NCBI GenBank assembly: GCA_964035545.1
Contig: OZ037773.1
Location: forward strand, 6,825,251-6,889,250
Reading direction: 5' to 3'
From: Bugula neritina
Lineage: Eukaryota > Bryozoa > Gymnolaemata > Cheilostomatida > Bugulidae
DNA: 64,000 nucleotides
Shown here: in pieces, positions 50,206 through 62,500 of the stretch
How positions within the stretch are numbered: position 1 is the first letter of the stretch
How the letters are laid out: each line of letters opens with the position of its first letter
The notes under the pieces: model-generated
Seen by the model: only the letters and a program-made list of their open reading frames with translations
What the model was told of the DNA's origin: nothing
Databases searched by the model: none
Translations under genes and position numbers: made by a program

Positions 50206-52209
50206 ATATTTCCTCTATATAAACTTGATTAAAAATGGAAGAAAATTTGAGAAAAAAAACAAGAAATGGTTTTCGGTAATCATATTTCAGGAATCATATT
50301 GGTGATCATATTTGGAGTGATTCGAGCAAGTTAGTATACCACCTCTATGCTAACCATTCTTTGGTAAGTAGATCATATTTTTCTTAGGCAAACTTGACAC
50401 AAAAATAGAAAAATTAAAACTTTAAAAACCAAGTAGTTTTCAGTGATAAAACAAACTGAGTAAGCAAAAAACAATACTTCTCAATGATTACTGACCACTA
50501 CAAAGCCTAATAGGTGAGTAAAGCTGACAATAAGGACCACATATTTACTGCATCAAACCATCTAAAAATCTGGGATATAATGCAAAAGTTGTTTCACATA
50601 AAGATGGTCACTATCTCCCATAATGAAATGCGCTACAAAATGATACAATTGTAAATAAAAATATTTCAATTGCAGAAAAAGTTATATTCATCTTGCTTTG
50701 TGAACAATACTCCCTATATAGTATATAGGTAGGTGAATGTTATTAGAACAAACATACGTAGCCAACATTGTGATTTCCATGTGCAGATCAGCGATTTAAA
50801 ACACTATTTAGATATGAAAAAAATCAATCTACGTAAATAGAAAAACATATAAATTGACTATTAAATAAATCAACACGTATTGCTGGAAAATGATCAGATG
50901 CATGTGGCATCAGTAAAAACTTTATATTCGGCAAATTTTATTTCAACAAAGCTAAAGAGCTGTTGAGAAATGCATACTGTCTTTGTTGTTTTTGTAAATT
51001 TAAAGTTGGAAAATAAGAATTGATCAGCTTTCTGTAAACTTCTGATAATTCTCCAAATCTTTTAAATTATAATTGATTTTTTATTGAGTTTAGTTGGCAA
51101 TGTGCATAATGATAGAGCATATTTATTCTTTTAAAGTTTATGAAAAATGTGCTAATGCATGCTTTTTCTTCATTATTTTAAATGAAACTGCAAAAACCCA
51201 AAGCATTGCATACAAATGAAACTTTTGAACCTTTTAATTAGAATAAATCTTTTATTTCTATTGGAAGCAAAATGCAGGCAGAGTTCAAAAAGTTGATAGA
51301 AAAAAGACACCCCATTTCAACAATGACAGGTTGGTGAGAAGTCCTTTTGCGCAAACAATTGTTGTCCTATGCAAGGGCAACATTTGCAATAAAATACGTA
51401 GCCAGTTCAACTACTTATAACTTTCAGCAGTAAATGCCCCGAGGCCATCTGCAACACAATCTTTATATTTTATATTTATTTAATATTTTCATAGTTGATA
51501 TAGTATTTGAGAAAAGACAAAGCATCTTAAGTGGTAGTAAATTAGTGTAACTTGAATTGTGCTACACATAATAGCTTTAATATATTGCTAATAACGTTAG
51601 TGACCATGTTCTAAAAACAACATCAAGTTGTAAAGCAAAAAATAGAGGTATTTCTATCTGTCTTTACTAAATTCAACTTTGTGCACTTTTGTGTGATAGT
51701 CATTTACTTTTACTATACCTAATATATTATATGTTTACTAATGTTTTATTAATCATTACTATTTAGCTTATGTATGTTTTAAAATTAATATTTTATGCAT
51801 TTTATGTTTTGATGCTCTTACAATTTGCCAGAGAATAAATGAAGTTTATAAAGTAAAGCAACACAAAACACTCTTGAAGAAAAATAATAGGCAAGTACAA
51901 GTAACAAAAAGATTCATCTTCCTAAACTTCGTTGATAGCAGAACTTCATTGACTACTGCTCAGCTCATATCCTCCCCAAACTACTCACTAAAAACGTGAA
52001 AAGTTTCTCAAAACATCAATTGGCAGGTATCTCTTCAAAATATACCAGCAAAAAATCGGTCACTTGACCAATACTAAATACAAGCATCACTTGAACATGA
52101 AAGCTACTTAGAACTCTATAAGCTAATGCTCAAATTCAACTAAAATAAATTTAAAAATTCAAAAAACCAAACTGCAAAATATAGTTGACCCCTTTATGTT
52201 TTAGACTGT

Positions 52210-52540
52210 GGCTCCAAATGTTAAAAAAATAGTTTTCAAAAGTAAAAAAATCTGCCTCTACCAGGACTTGAACTTAGGGTCCTTTAGCCAGCAACTCGGT
52301 GCTTGCTCCAAATGTTGAAAAAATAGTTTAAAAAAAGTAAAAAAAAATTGCCTCTACCAGGACTTGAACTCAGGGTCGTTTAGCCAGCAACTCGGTGCTA
52401 GCTCCAAATGTTGAAAAAAAAGTTTTAAAAAAGTAAAAAAAAATTTCCTCTACCAGGACTTGAACTCAGGGTTCTTTAGCCAGCAACTCAGTGCGCTATA
52501 CATCACAATCTTAGAGCCACGCTAAACTAGGTCACCTCTA
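52210..52540 (-). repeat. Three tandem SINE-B-like tRNA heads
   Basis: Three units of about 95 bases; each plus-strand unit runs ctccaaatgttgaaaaaa, A-rich linker, cctctaccaggacttgaact, then ttagccagcaact. On the minus strand the right-most unit (52540-52440) has both an A-box-like TAGTTTAGCGTGG and a B-box-like GAGTTCAAGTCC; the other two keep only the 3' half. Confidence 0.65.
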
Positions 52541-53440
52541 TCTAATAAGAAAACACTTCGAAAAGCGCTAATTAGAGCTGGCTAAGTTTCAATAACACAA
52601 ATCAATATGAAGCCACGAACATACCGCCACAGCACACAAAAATAGACAAAGAATGCATGTTTATTGTTGGAAAATTCGAAAAAGAGCTTCAGAAATCTTT
52701 TGTTGGTATGGGTATGCAGCATTTAGTGATTTACAAACCAACAGTGATAAGTGGTTTTGGACAACCAACACTCAGTAATAGTACCTCCTCCTAACAAATC
52801 ATCAGCCCCAGGAGACTGAAACTGGCTGGTTCAAACTTTTTTGAAAATATGAAAAAACTAATAAATAAAACCTAAACTTCTTAGGCAATGAGCTGTGTTA
52901 TGTCTGTTATAACTTAAATTAAAATAGAATATAACACAATTCTATTGATTATTTGATTTTTATAATATTGCATTCTATCTAATTATGCAGTAGTCAAAGT
53001 ATCAAAAAACATAATTTGCTAAATATATTAGTAAAAATATTAAAAATAGTAGTAGCTAGTAATTATCATAATGAGTATTTTTGAGTCACTAATTTTTTTT
53101 TCAGTATTTATAAAAACCCAAGGTCATGTATTATAGCAACTTCCCTTGTATTTATATTCAACTGAGGGGTTTATGGCAAAGTTTCTGATGAAAAAGTAAT
53201 ATCATATGATCTATATTCATTACTAAATTAGCTTGTCAAAGCATTAGCATATGTTGTGATGAGCCCAGACTTTTACCTTAGAAACTCAAACTGTATACAG
53301 TATAGATATTCATTGGCGCTAATATGATTACAAGAATATAAATTTACCATTGGAAATAAAATATTAGAAAACAGAATGAAAATTAGAACATATTGTAACT
53401 ATAATATTTAGAAATAGTCATATTTATGACAATAATTGTG

Positions 53441-53584
53441 CTACTTATCTTGTCTGCGCTTCTCGCGCTCAATATTTTGATAAATGTCTTGATTATTGGC
53501 GCTTTGCAAACCCTTCATACAAGTGGGCTGACCTGCGCAGTCTAAGGTTGAGGTACAAGTGTAGCTTTGGTTACTATGAAAATT
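53441..53584 (-). other. Cys-containing terminal exon candidate, open copy
   Basis: 47 codons on the minus strand: NFHSNQSYTCTSTLDC, AGQPTC, NNQDIYQNIEREKRRQDK and stop. The homologous copy at 43180-43340 has a 1-base indel. A highly charged C-terminus after a Cys-rich start; no recognised family and no upstream exon found. Confidence 0.3.
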
Positions 53585-54367
53585 CTACGTAGTTTCTCTT
53601 ATAGAAAATCGGTTTATAAGCTAAACTTGTTTTGTAAAGAGCAGACAATTTCCTATAAAATGGCCGTTTGCTAAAAACTGGATAAAACTATAAAAAAAAT
53701 TGTTCTGTTACCCCTTTATGTAGAATGACATGCATAATATTGAAAACTACAGTTAGAGCAGCATAGCTGTGTATTGTGTGCATAGAAGCAGTTATGAATG
53801 GCTCAAGACATGTGGAGACAAATCAAAATGAGAACCTACAAACAGTGAGACAGTTGGATTTTCCAACAAATATGTTAGTATAAAATTAGAGGATGGCCAC
53901 ACAAAGTAGCAGCTCTACGTGAACCATAAAGTTGGTTCGCTTTGGTCTGTGGGTTTTATTGGAATTTGTAAAAGCTCTATAACAAAAAATGTTACTTCGT
54001 GTTTAATTTATGTTGTACAATTCAACAAAAAGCAGTTTTTGTTACCTATAAAAAAATTTCAAAGAACATCTGCTCTTCACTTAACATACTAGTGTCAAGT
54101 CATATAACATTGTATATCAATTATATTAACAAATTGATTATAAAAATAATACAATATAATTGTCAAAAACAGTAAAAATCCTAATGAAAGTTTTGTGGTT
54201 ATAATACAGATGAAGCAGCAACATGCCTTCTGCAGTTTAGCTAAAAATAAATTTGTGCAAATAATACAATGAAAAGAATCCAAAAATGACATATTTCAGT
54301 TGTTTAGCACAATTAAGCTTGTTTTAATTTGTAAAAGTCATCATAAAATGATAGAAATGCAAAAACT

Positions 54368-54637
54368 TTAATTTTGGGAAGCAGCCAATAATGTGGCATC
54401 AAAAATTATTTGAAACCAAAATATCAATACAACTAGAAAATGGGACACTATATAAATATGCATGAATATAATATGTAGCTGATTGGCTAAGATAACGCTG
54501 TAAGGAGCTGTGAGGTAGTTGAGAGCTGTCGAGACTTTGATATGGTAGTTGTTATCAGCTCTTGGTTTCCTCACTAAGAGTTTCATCAGCTGAGTTTGTT
54601 TGTATCTGGCAGCATAAGCTGACCCAGCTGTCATCAT
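54368..54637 (-). CDS. Hypothetical small protein, minus strand
   Basis: An open frame of 89 residues whose first 55 look protein-like (AYAARYKQTQLMKLLVRKPR, KVSTALNYLTAPYSV) and have above-local G+C; the end is hydrophobic (FLVVLIFWFQIIF) and could be a membrane segment or AT-driven read-through past a lost donor. No family recognised. It is divergent from the candidate at 54739. Confidence 0.25.
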   Translation of the reverse strand: MMTAGSAYAARYKQTQLMKLLVRKPRADNNYHIKVSTALNYLTAPYSVILANQLHIIFMHIYIVSHFLVVLIFWFQIIFDATLLAASQN

Positions 54638-54738
54638 AATTTACGATGCACTGTTCATTTATTGCAAAACAAAAGCATTTTTAGCCATCATTCTGTTGCT
54701 TGTTTAAAAAGCAATTCATCTATTGGCTCTTTTCCAAA

Positions 54739-54984
54739 ATGCCTGGCCGTAACAATTTACTTGCAATGATGTGCATCGCAATGTTTACACTTATAAGATC
54801 CTCTTCTTTCGATAAATGCAAACACCTATTTGCAAATATGCAGGCGTCACCGCAGTTAGTTGGAAAAAGTCTTTCTGCATATATAGTCTGCTTATTTTTT
54901 ACACAGGATGTTATAATTAAGTTAATGAAAATGTTAATGGATTTGGTGAGCGAAAATAATAATGTTGTGATGTTTTATATTTGA
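54739..54984 (+). CDS. Hypothetical secreted N-terminal exon
   Basis: ATG opens a signal-peptide-like start (MPGRNNLLAMMCIAMFTLIR) and CKHLFANMQASPQLVGKS. The frame runs to a stop at 54984, but a good donor (TTG|gtgagc near 54944) suggests it may be a first exon. No downstream partner was identified. Confidence 0.3.
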   Translation: MPGRNNLLAMMCIAMFTLIRSSSFDKCKHLFANMQASPQLVGKSLSAYIVCLFFTQDVIIKLMKMLMDLVSENNNVVMFYI

Positions 54985-55248
54985 CATTATTTTCGTTGAC
55001 ATAATAATCATTTGTGACATAGTTTCAAGTGCAAGAGATTACTAGATTGTACACGAGTCAGTTTACTTCATTTAGTACACACCAGCAACTTATGACCTAA
55101 CATTAAAGTTTGCTCAAAATCAATTGCAATTTACTATACATGCTATTTTTATGTGCTGGTTTTAATACATAACAGAAAAGGCTGGAAGGGGATTCCCCAA
55201 CATTAAAGCACAAGTCATTGTCATATGCACTTAATATTCTATATGTGC

Positions 55249-55482
55249 GGACCGTTACGAAAAAACCGTAACGGTCCGTAACCAAAACTAGCTGAATAAA
55301 TAGGGAAAAACATGGGAAATGAAGCAAAATTAAAAAGAACTTTGATTATTTAGGTGTATTTATTGGTGTTTTACTAGTTTTGGCCAAAAAACCATGTTAA
55401 TTACCAGCTAAATTGTGAAAAATAGCCAAAAACTGAAGATATCCAGCGTGTACAATTACTAAATTAAGTAAAATGACCCACG
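55249..55482 (+). repeat. Dispersed repeat with hairpin head (copy 2)
   Basis: Same family as 9943-10166. Hairpin 55249-55277: GGACCGTTACG, AAAAAA loop, CCGTAACGGTCC. The loop is in the opposite orientation to copy 1 while the following 200 bases are in the same orientation. Confidence 0.75.
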
Positions 55483-56124
55483 TGTGTACCAAGTAACACT
55501 TAGCTATAGACAATGTACTGGTTTAAATGACTTCACTTATCCAATATAATCAATGAAGTTAATAAATTAGAAGTTAAAAAGCTGGTCTGTTTACCATATA
55601 TTTACCCGAAGACCATGGTTAAAGCTAAAATTTATGTATTAATTATTCTTATATAGATATCTTTTTGCAAATTAGCAAATTTATTAGCTTCCATAAAAAA
55701 GTTTGCATAATAATTTTTAATAAAATTTTGTACTTAGTGCATTGGCACTAGTGGTACAAGTATTAATCAACGAAATTTTGTTGATGCATCGCAGTTGTCT
55801 TAAAAGATATTCATATTATAAATGTCAATAAAAATCAAAATAATAAATACATGAATATAGTTGCAAAATAATACTTTTACTAGGAATTTTTGACTTCAAA
55901 AGCTGTGCACTTTTAAAAAATATATTTTTCTGATGATAATTTTTTGTTCCAATCAAGAAATACTTGAATTGCAAATAATAGTTCATATTATATTAATTTA
56001 AAGCTCAATTTCATAACACAGAGGAAAGCATACAACTCCTGCAAGCTATAATGCAACATTGTACAAACAACTCCATTGTTGCAAGGAAACCTCTAATGAA
56101 GAGCTTGAGCTGAGGTTCTTAAAG

Positions 56125-56185
56125 TCTGATTATGACCCATCGTGATGACTTATGACTCATCGTAATATCCTATGACTCATCGTGG
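56125..56185 (+). repeat. 20-bp triple repeat with AP-1-like motif
   Basis: Three units of TATGACTCATCGTRATRNCY type. Two contain TGACTCA, the AP-1 consensus; the first has TGACCCA. Confidence 0.5.
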
Positions 56186-56420
56186 CACTGTGGCTAGGTT
56201 CCTTCTTATAGTTACTAATGTTTTTTATTTTTCAATTTTATGTCATAGTTTTTTGTGGATTATTTTATTTGAAAAAGACCAGCATACCACCTCATGGTAT
56301 TTTCTCTTAAAGATAAGAATCATATTATTTATCAATGTTAATTGGGAACTGGAATGATAACTCCCCAACCTGTATTCTCTCAATAGAATATTTATCTTAG
56401 GTGTTAGAGGATTGCTTTAA

Positions 56421-56620
56421 GGGAGCAGCCGGGATCTAGGGGTTAGAGTGCTTTCTTAGTGAACACAAAGTCGAGAGTTCGAACCCGACAAAGGCCATTG
56501 GTCATGTTAGGAAGAGCATCCAGTCATAATTGCTCCTGTGCCCCATCTGAATAAGTCCTTAGCCCGATCTAACAAAAACCTTTCCATCAGGGGTTCTCAC
56601 AGTGATGGTGACTATAAAGT
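56421..56620 (+). repeat. SINE-A, best preserved copy
   Basis: tRNA-like head with A-box-like TCTAGGGGTTAGAGTG and B-box GAGTTCGAACCC, then GGAAGAGCATCCAGTCATAA, TTGCTCCTGTGCCCC, and GGGGTTCTCACAGTGATGG at the end. It defines the family seen at 6.5, 13.6, 17.8 and 22.3 kb. Confidence 0.75.
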
Positions 56621-58399
56621 TGTGTGAGTTATTTTTAGAGGAACTTGTTTCTGAGCTATTCTTTGACTACTTGCCAGCGCATGTCATTTGGCAGGATGAG
56701 ATGCCAGCTGCTGCTTATGTACCATTTATTATATCATTCGCTCTTTGACTTTCATTTTATTGGAGGCATGTGCGACAGCAATGAAGGGACAAGTGATGGT
56801 TCAACAAATTCCATTATAAGATGTAGTGTTAATTGAACTGAAAGGAACTCTGCAAAATCTTTTCACTATCTGCTCAAATTCTAACCTTTTTCGACAAAGA
56901 GGTGTTGGACATCTTACCGCTGCGCACACGACTTCTGTTATTTCGTTTGTGTTGATCCAATCTTCAGCAACTACCATAATATTAGTGGCAATTAGCTTTC
57001 TATATACTATTTTTCTCTTGACTTCGTTACAGCAAACTCACATCTTGCTATAATCACACGTTTTATTTGTTACTCAATGCTAAAGTGTGGTGGCATAAAT
57101 TTTATATTTCTACATCAAGAATATATGTGTTTGAAAGAAAGCCTTTAGCTCATTTTTCATCTATATAATATCTTATTAATTTATTAACTAAGATAATCTT
57201 AATTAGCTAGTGCTAATTAATCAACACCAAAGTATATCATAGACATATTAAATTAGGAATTAAAATAATGTTTCAAGCAGGTGCATATTCTGGAATGTTC
57301 TTAAAAGTAGAAACGTTGAATATTAATAACTAGAAGTAAGCTTTATGTTTCAGAAACACCCTGCAATCTTATCTCTTATCTAGACAATATGTGTTAGCTC
57401 AGTGTTGAAAAATAAATTTATGTACTAATTAATCTATAGTCTAACTGTACTAGCTGATTATTTATTAGCCTGCTACACTTAATATAAAAATATGATGAGT
57501 AAATTAGTTATACTGTTACATCCATAGTTTAGATATAAGCTCTTCTTACCACATAAAGAGCACAAAATCAATATTGTAAACCGAAAATACGTAAATAATG
57601 CTATTAGACAATGTCAAATACCCAAACAATATAATATAATCAAACCGTATAGTATCAACACATTATTTTACTGGTTAGCATTTCTCAGTAAATTACAAAA
57701 AATAGCTCAAGATTTTCAAGTCTTAGGCAAGTTTATTGCAGAAAGTTTCAAATTAATAAGCTGTACAGATAATGTTCTTCAACACAATAAACAAAACATA
57801 GCATTAAGTAGATAAAAACAATCAAATTTTAAAAAAATACCCCATAAGTAATATAAGCCACTAGAAATACAAAATTTGGGTGATAAAAATTGCTTAGAGA
57901 AATGAAAAGCTCAAGTTTACATGTTGTTGATTACATGTAAGTTACTGAGCTAGCCACACGTAAGTTACAGAGCTAGCCACATGTAAGTTACTGAGCTAGC
58001 CACATGTAAGTTACTGAGCTAGCCACATGTAGGTCATTGTATTATGAAATCTTAAAAAATCAAGTCATGGTAAAAGATAAATCTATGACGAATCAAACAA
58101 GTTTTGAATTGAGATCTAGGAAAGAAGTGAATTAAAGCAACAGACAGACCAAGAAATGCCGAGTATAAAACTGTGATTGCTGTTGGGAGTTATGGCACCA
58201 CAATCTACTAAATTTGCATAGCAACAGCAACCACAATGATATAAAACTGTGTGAGTTGCTCTTAAGAGATTTTAGAAAATAAGAAAACCCTACATATAAC
58301 TAGGAACATATTAATTTATACAAGAAGTTAAAGGCGACCGAGTATACAATATTCTCCTTGAGGCAGTAGACTGTGTACACGAGGACACAACTCTGACAA
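56621..58399. other. Intergenic spacer 3' of the receptor gene
   Basis: No gene supported; holds the 23-bp tandem repeat at 57934-58031. Confidence 0.4.
57934..58031. repeat. 23-bp tandem repeat, about four units
   Basis: Units of ACATGTAAGTTACTGAGCTAGCC, nearly identical, 370 bases beyond the receptor stop codon, possibly in its 3' UTR. Confidence 0.85.
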
Positions 58400-59503
58400 T
58401 TAAAAAGCGAAGTTGACCTTGTTGTGTCGACAGGTGAGAAGTCTGCAATATGTTCTTCTAAAAGCCCTGTTCATTCCTGCGTAAATGAAGACATTGAGGC
58501 ATGAGTTGGTGACGGCGACAGCAAAAAATATATGGTAGACTGACGCAGGAAGTTTACTGTGGTAGTCAATGGTAAAAACTGTCACTATGGGCAGCCAGCA
58601 ACAAAGAAACACCACAAACACTGTACACAGGTTTGTGACAATTCTACGGGAAGCTCGGTTTCTCTTAGCAGTATGAATATGGACGGTAGAGCTGGAATTG
58701 TTGTTACTTGGTCCTGAGCTTGATAGTTCATAATCCTCAACCTTAGAGCTATCTTGGGTAACATAGTCTACACCGGTCGAGCTTGATTTTGAGTAATTGT
58801 TACCAGCACTGCATTTGCGAGCAGACATTTTCAGTCTATTCTGAGTTCGTCTGAAGTGGATGATGATACTAATGTAGCAGAAGAGTGTGATTACAGTACA
58901 AGGTCCGACGCACACACCGTGGAGCATGGTTTGGACGTAGATGTAGGTCAGGGAGTCGTGTGATATGAAGATACACGTTCCCATCAGGGAGTTGTAGCCA
59001 AACTGCCCAAATCCAAGTAAAGCTGGTAGCACTAGCATCACAGGCATGGTCCATAGAACCACCACACTCAGCGCCACGTTTTTCCGACTGTAAAGTCTCG
59101 TGTATAGCTCACTTCCTCTGACCAACAGGATGTAGCGATTTACTGCAATGGCGGCTAAGCCGAACATAGTTTTACCTAATAGCCCGATGTTCAGTGCACC
59201 TATGAATGTGCATACCTGGGTAGGTATAGTGTTATGATCTACGGTGAGGAGGTAGGCTGAGAACGGCGCTATCACGGCGCACACGACAAAGTCTGCTGCA
59301 GCTAAGTTACCTATGTACACATTTGGGATAGACTTGAGCTTTTTGTTTATGAGTATAGAGATAATAGTCAGACTGTTACCAATGACTCCGACCACGGATA
59401 TGATGCAGTATAGCGCCATAGCAATGGTTGGTATGGTGGTATTAACAGCTTCTTCTGCCTCTTCATAATCTCTAGGTTGGAAGTGAAAATCTGTTTGATT
59501 CAT
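58400..59503 (-). CDS. Class A (rhodopsin-like) GPCR with NRY and NVFIY motifs
   Basis: One coding exon of 367 residues encodes a complete seven-helix receptor. N-glycosylation sites N2 and N21; TM1 GVIGNSL (N43); TM2 NLAAADF (D71); C98 and an ECL2 cysteine (GTCIF) for the usual disulfide; TM3 ends NRY (122-124) instead of DRY; a long Ser/Asn-rich third loop; TM6 FLCCWLP; TM7 NVFIY in place of NPxxY. NRY together with a non-proline TM7 motif is seen in melatonin-receptor-like/GPR84-like class A receptors, my best guess; the ligand is unknown. I start at 59503 because an acceptor (tttcttgtag, exon from 59516) lies just before this ATG, making the in-frame ATG at 59563 intronic. A 5' UTR exon further right is therefore expected. 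Confidence 0.9.
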   Translation of the reverse strand: MNQTDFHFQPRDYEEAEEAVNTTIPTIAMALYCIISVVGVIGNSLTIISILINKKLKSIPNVYIGNLAAADFVVCAVIAPFSAYLLTVDHNTIPTQVCTFIGALNIGLLGKTMFGLAAIAVNRYILLVRGSELYTRLYSRKNVALSVVVLWTMPVMLVLPALLGFGQFGYNSLMGTCIFISHDSLTYIYVQTMLHGVCVGPCTVITLFCYISIIIHFRRTQNRLKMSARKCSAGNNYSKSSSTGVDYVTQDSSKVEDYELSSSGPSNNNSSSTVHIHTAKRNRASRRIVTNLCTVFVVFLCCWLPIVTVFTIDYHSKLPASVYHIFFAVAVTNSCLNVFIYAGMNRAFRRTYCRLLTCRHNKVNFAF

Positions 59504-59516
59504 TTTCAACTTTTGG

Positions 59517-62500
59517 CTACAAGAAAAAAAATAGTACACTATTTTTTCAGTGTAAACCCACAAACAAATTAATAGTTATTATTGCTTAAAAATAGTAAAA
59601 GCATTATTAAAAAAACTTTGAAATTTACTGAAAACCTCAGATTTTCTTATCTATTGATAATCATGGCGTGTCAACTTTTAGAGTGCTGTTAATACAGAAA
59701 CCTTTGGTATAAGATATGGTAATATTATTATATATTCACTCAGCACATTTAGCAATCAAAAGTATGAAATTTAAAGCAGGCATAAGCCTATATTATGGAC
59801 AGGATATGGGAATTAGCCACTATAGTAGTCTAGTGTAAAAGATAATCCTACTAATTAAAAAGTTACCCATGCTTGCGATAACAAATGAATAATGTTATTG
59901 TAGACTAAATCATTTTACAGTTAATTTTTCTGTTACAGAATTAACTAGCTAGCCACAATTTATAACAATATAAGACATTAATTATTAGCCCCTGTAATCA
60001 TATTTTTAGCCACACAACTACTGATACATGCAAATAAAATCCTATTTAGTGGTCACATTCAAAGTGACCCCAGAATTAATTTAATATAACATCTACCACA
60101 GACACTTCGTAGCAACAATGCAGTAATAATATAACTTCAAGTACTTGGTATTTAAATGTTAATTATCTTAACAGCAAATTCATAATAGAATAAAGTATAT
60201 TTCCTTTGTTTAATTTGCTCTGCAGTTTAATTTTGTAGACACACGGATTAAAGTACTAAACCATAACAAACTGTCACATCTCCGCACATACTTGAACTTT
60301 AAATATTATAAATGATTATAATTCTTTTATATTAAGAAAGCTGATTTTCAGGTGTAAATGAATTAGCTAAAGTGTTTATATAGTAGGAAAAATAATTAGG
60401 ACGATTTTTCGTCATGCATCTTTATGCATTCAGTTATTAAAATTACATTGTGTTCTTTTAAAATATCACGGATAGCAGCTTTTTTACAAGTTTAACTAGA
60501 CTTTGATATACTTAAATGTTGACAAACAGTATTAAATATGTAGCAATAATCAACTTGAGTATTTCTCCTAATTAAAAACTGTTATGAATAATTAGTTGCC
60601 TTGGCAACAGATGTTTATACAGAAACAATGAGTTGAAGCCGAGGCTCTGCTGGTGCCCTCCTCTATTTTGACTGCGCTCTTTATACAGAAACAGCACTAG
60701 GTTGAAGTTGATCAGATAATTAGCTGTTAATAGAATAATTAAAAGCTACCAGTATTACAAATTGTTAATTCAGTATAAAATATACAATAATAAGTTGGAT
60801 TAAAGCATAAGTAGATATATTCATAGCAGTGTCGGATGATTCACTGGGCCAAGTAGGAAGTTATCTTCTTTTAATGAGACACAAAACAAAGGCAATGTAA
60901 TGCACTTGAGTTGAGATTAAAGACTAAAGCAATAGATATATTATAGGCAGACTATAGATATATAGATATATAGGCAGAGGTAGATATATAGATATATAGA
61001 CAGACTATAGATATATAGATACATAGGCAGACTATAGATATATAGATATATAGACAGAGGTAGATTTAGATCTAGAGTTATTATAGTCAGGGATGTAGTG
61101 GAATAAGGTGACACTTTGATAGGTGGAGGAAATACTTATAAAGATAAGTATTAGATGATGGAAATCTTCAGATAAAACAATTGAAGCAGCTAATACAGCA
61201 GTTATAAGGAACAAATAGCAGAGCTTGCGAATGCAAGTGGCATTGAAGTGTTTCAACATCAGATATGTTGTTAGCTGTATGCCTTTTACTCTGCATGTGT
61301 AAATTTTATTTCTGTTAACGTTTTTTTCGTGCTAGTAAAGCTGCCAGTACAATGCAGTGAAAAATGATTAATTTTATCATAAAGTTACCATATCATATTT
61401 AATAAAAACCCAATCAAAAATTTGTTTATATAACTTCGTTGCATAAAAAGTTGCTTTCCTATGAAATAAAGAGATTATGACTCAAACCAGAAAGCATAAG
61501 CCATGTTTTCAAACTTGATTGGCAGGGAAGTAGATGGAGTAACAGAGAAATTGAGAAAAGCCTGAGTTCTAGAACAGGTTAATACAACAAAAGAAGTTCT
61601 GTTTTTACGAATTTAGGTTCTTGTTCCAAATCAAATAATACTAAAAATTTAAAAAAACTTGGCCAGTTAGTTAAATAGCGGACTAATACATATTGAAGTA
61701 AACTGTTGGGTAAAGGGTCTACCATTCACAAAATAATTGTTTGTACACAAAGGCATGCATATGTAATCAGCGTGCTGAAGGAGCTATTCTGTAAACTAGT
61801 ACCCTAGTAATATATTGCTTTTCAATTTAAAGTAGATTAACAAAAATGTCACTAAACCATTGATGGGTAAACCAGACAACTGCCTTTTCATATTAGTCGT
61901 AGAAATCTGAAAGACAAGATAACAAGTCTGTTTTAATATCTCTGTAACTAATTAATATGTTACGGTGAGTACGTAATTTTGCATGTTCTTGCTATCTTAA
62001 ATTAGCTAAAAGCTTAATAATTGATGAGCAAAGCCCAATTTGGCACCGGAGGAATTTTAAATGAACCTTGGGGTACCTGTTTGACTAATGGGCAATATAA
62101 ATCACATGAGCAATTAGCGAATAGCATTATTAGTTGCTGTTGGTTCAATTATTCAGCACTCATTGTGCTAATTGAGTAAAATGTCAGCCATGATGTGAGG
62201 CAGCAATGAGTCATCTGTATTTGTTTTCAGCACAACTTGATAACTGAGAGACCGCAGAAGATTACACTATAATTATATTAGTAATAACATATTCAGTTTA
62301 GTTAAAGGTACTATCTATCAAATAATCAAAGTAAATGATTTTATTTAAATAGTCAAGCAACAAATATCAGCAAAGTTTTGTCATAGCTAACAATTGTGAT
62401 CACTACTATTATTAGTTATTAATTGTTTCCAACACATTTGTGTAAAGTAAAGTTTAGTATTTGTCTCCCCTTGTTCTCAGGGTGGGTCCAATCTAGTGCA

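Larger units (their letters stand above)
50800..54105 (+). repeat. Segmental duplication, copy 2
   Basis: Partner of 40080-43870, offset about 10.2-10.7 kb, with many indels. Both copies lie downstream of plus-strand gene E exon relics, so the duplicated block probably included them. Confidence 0.6.
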
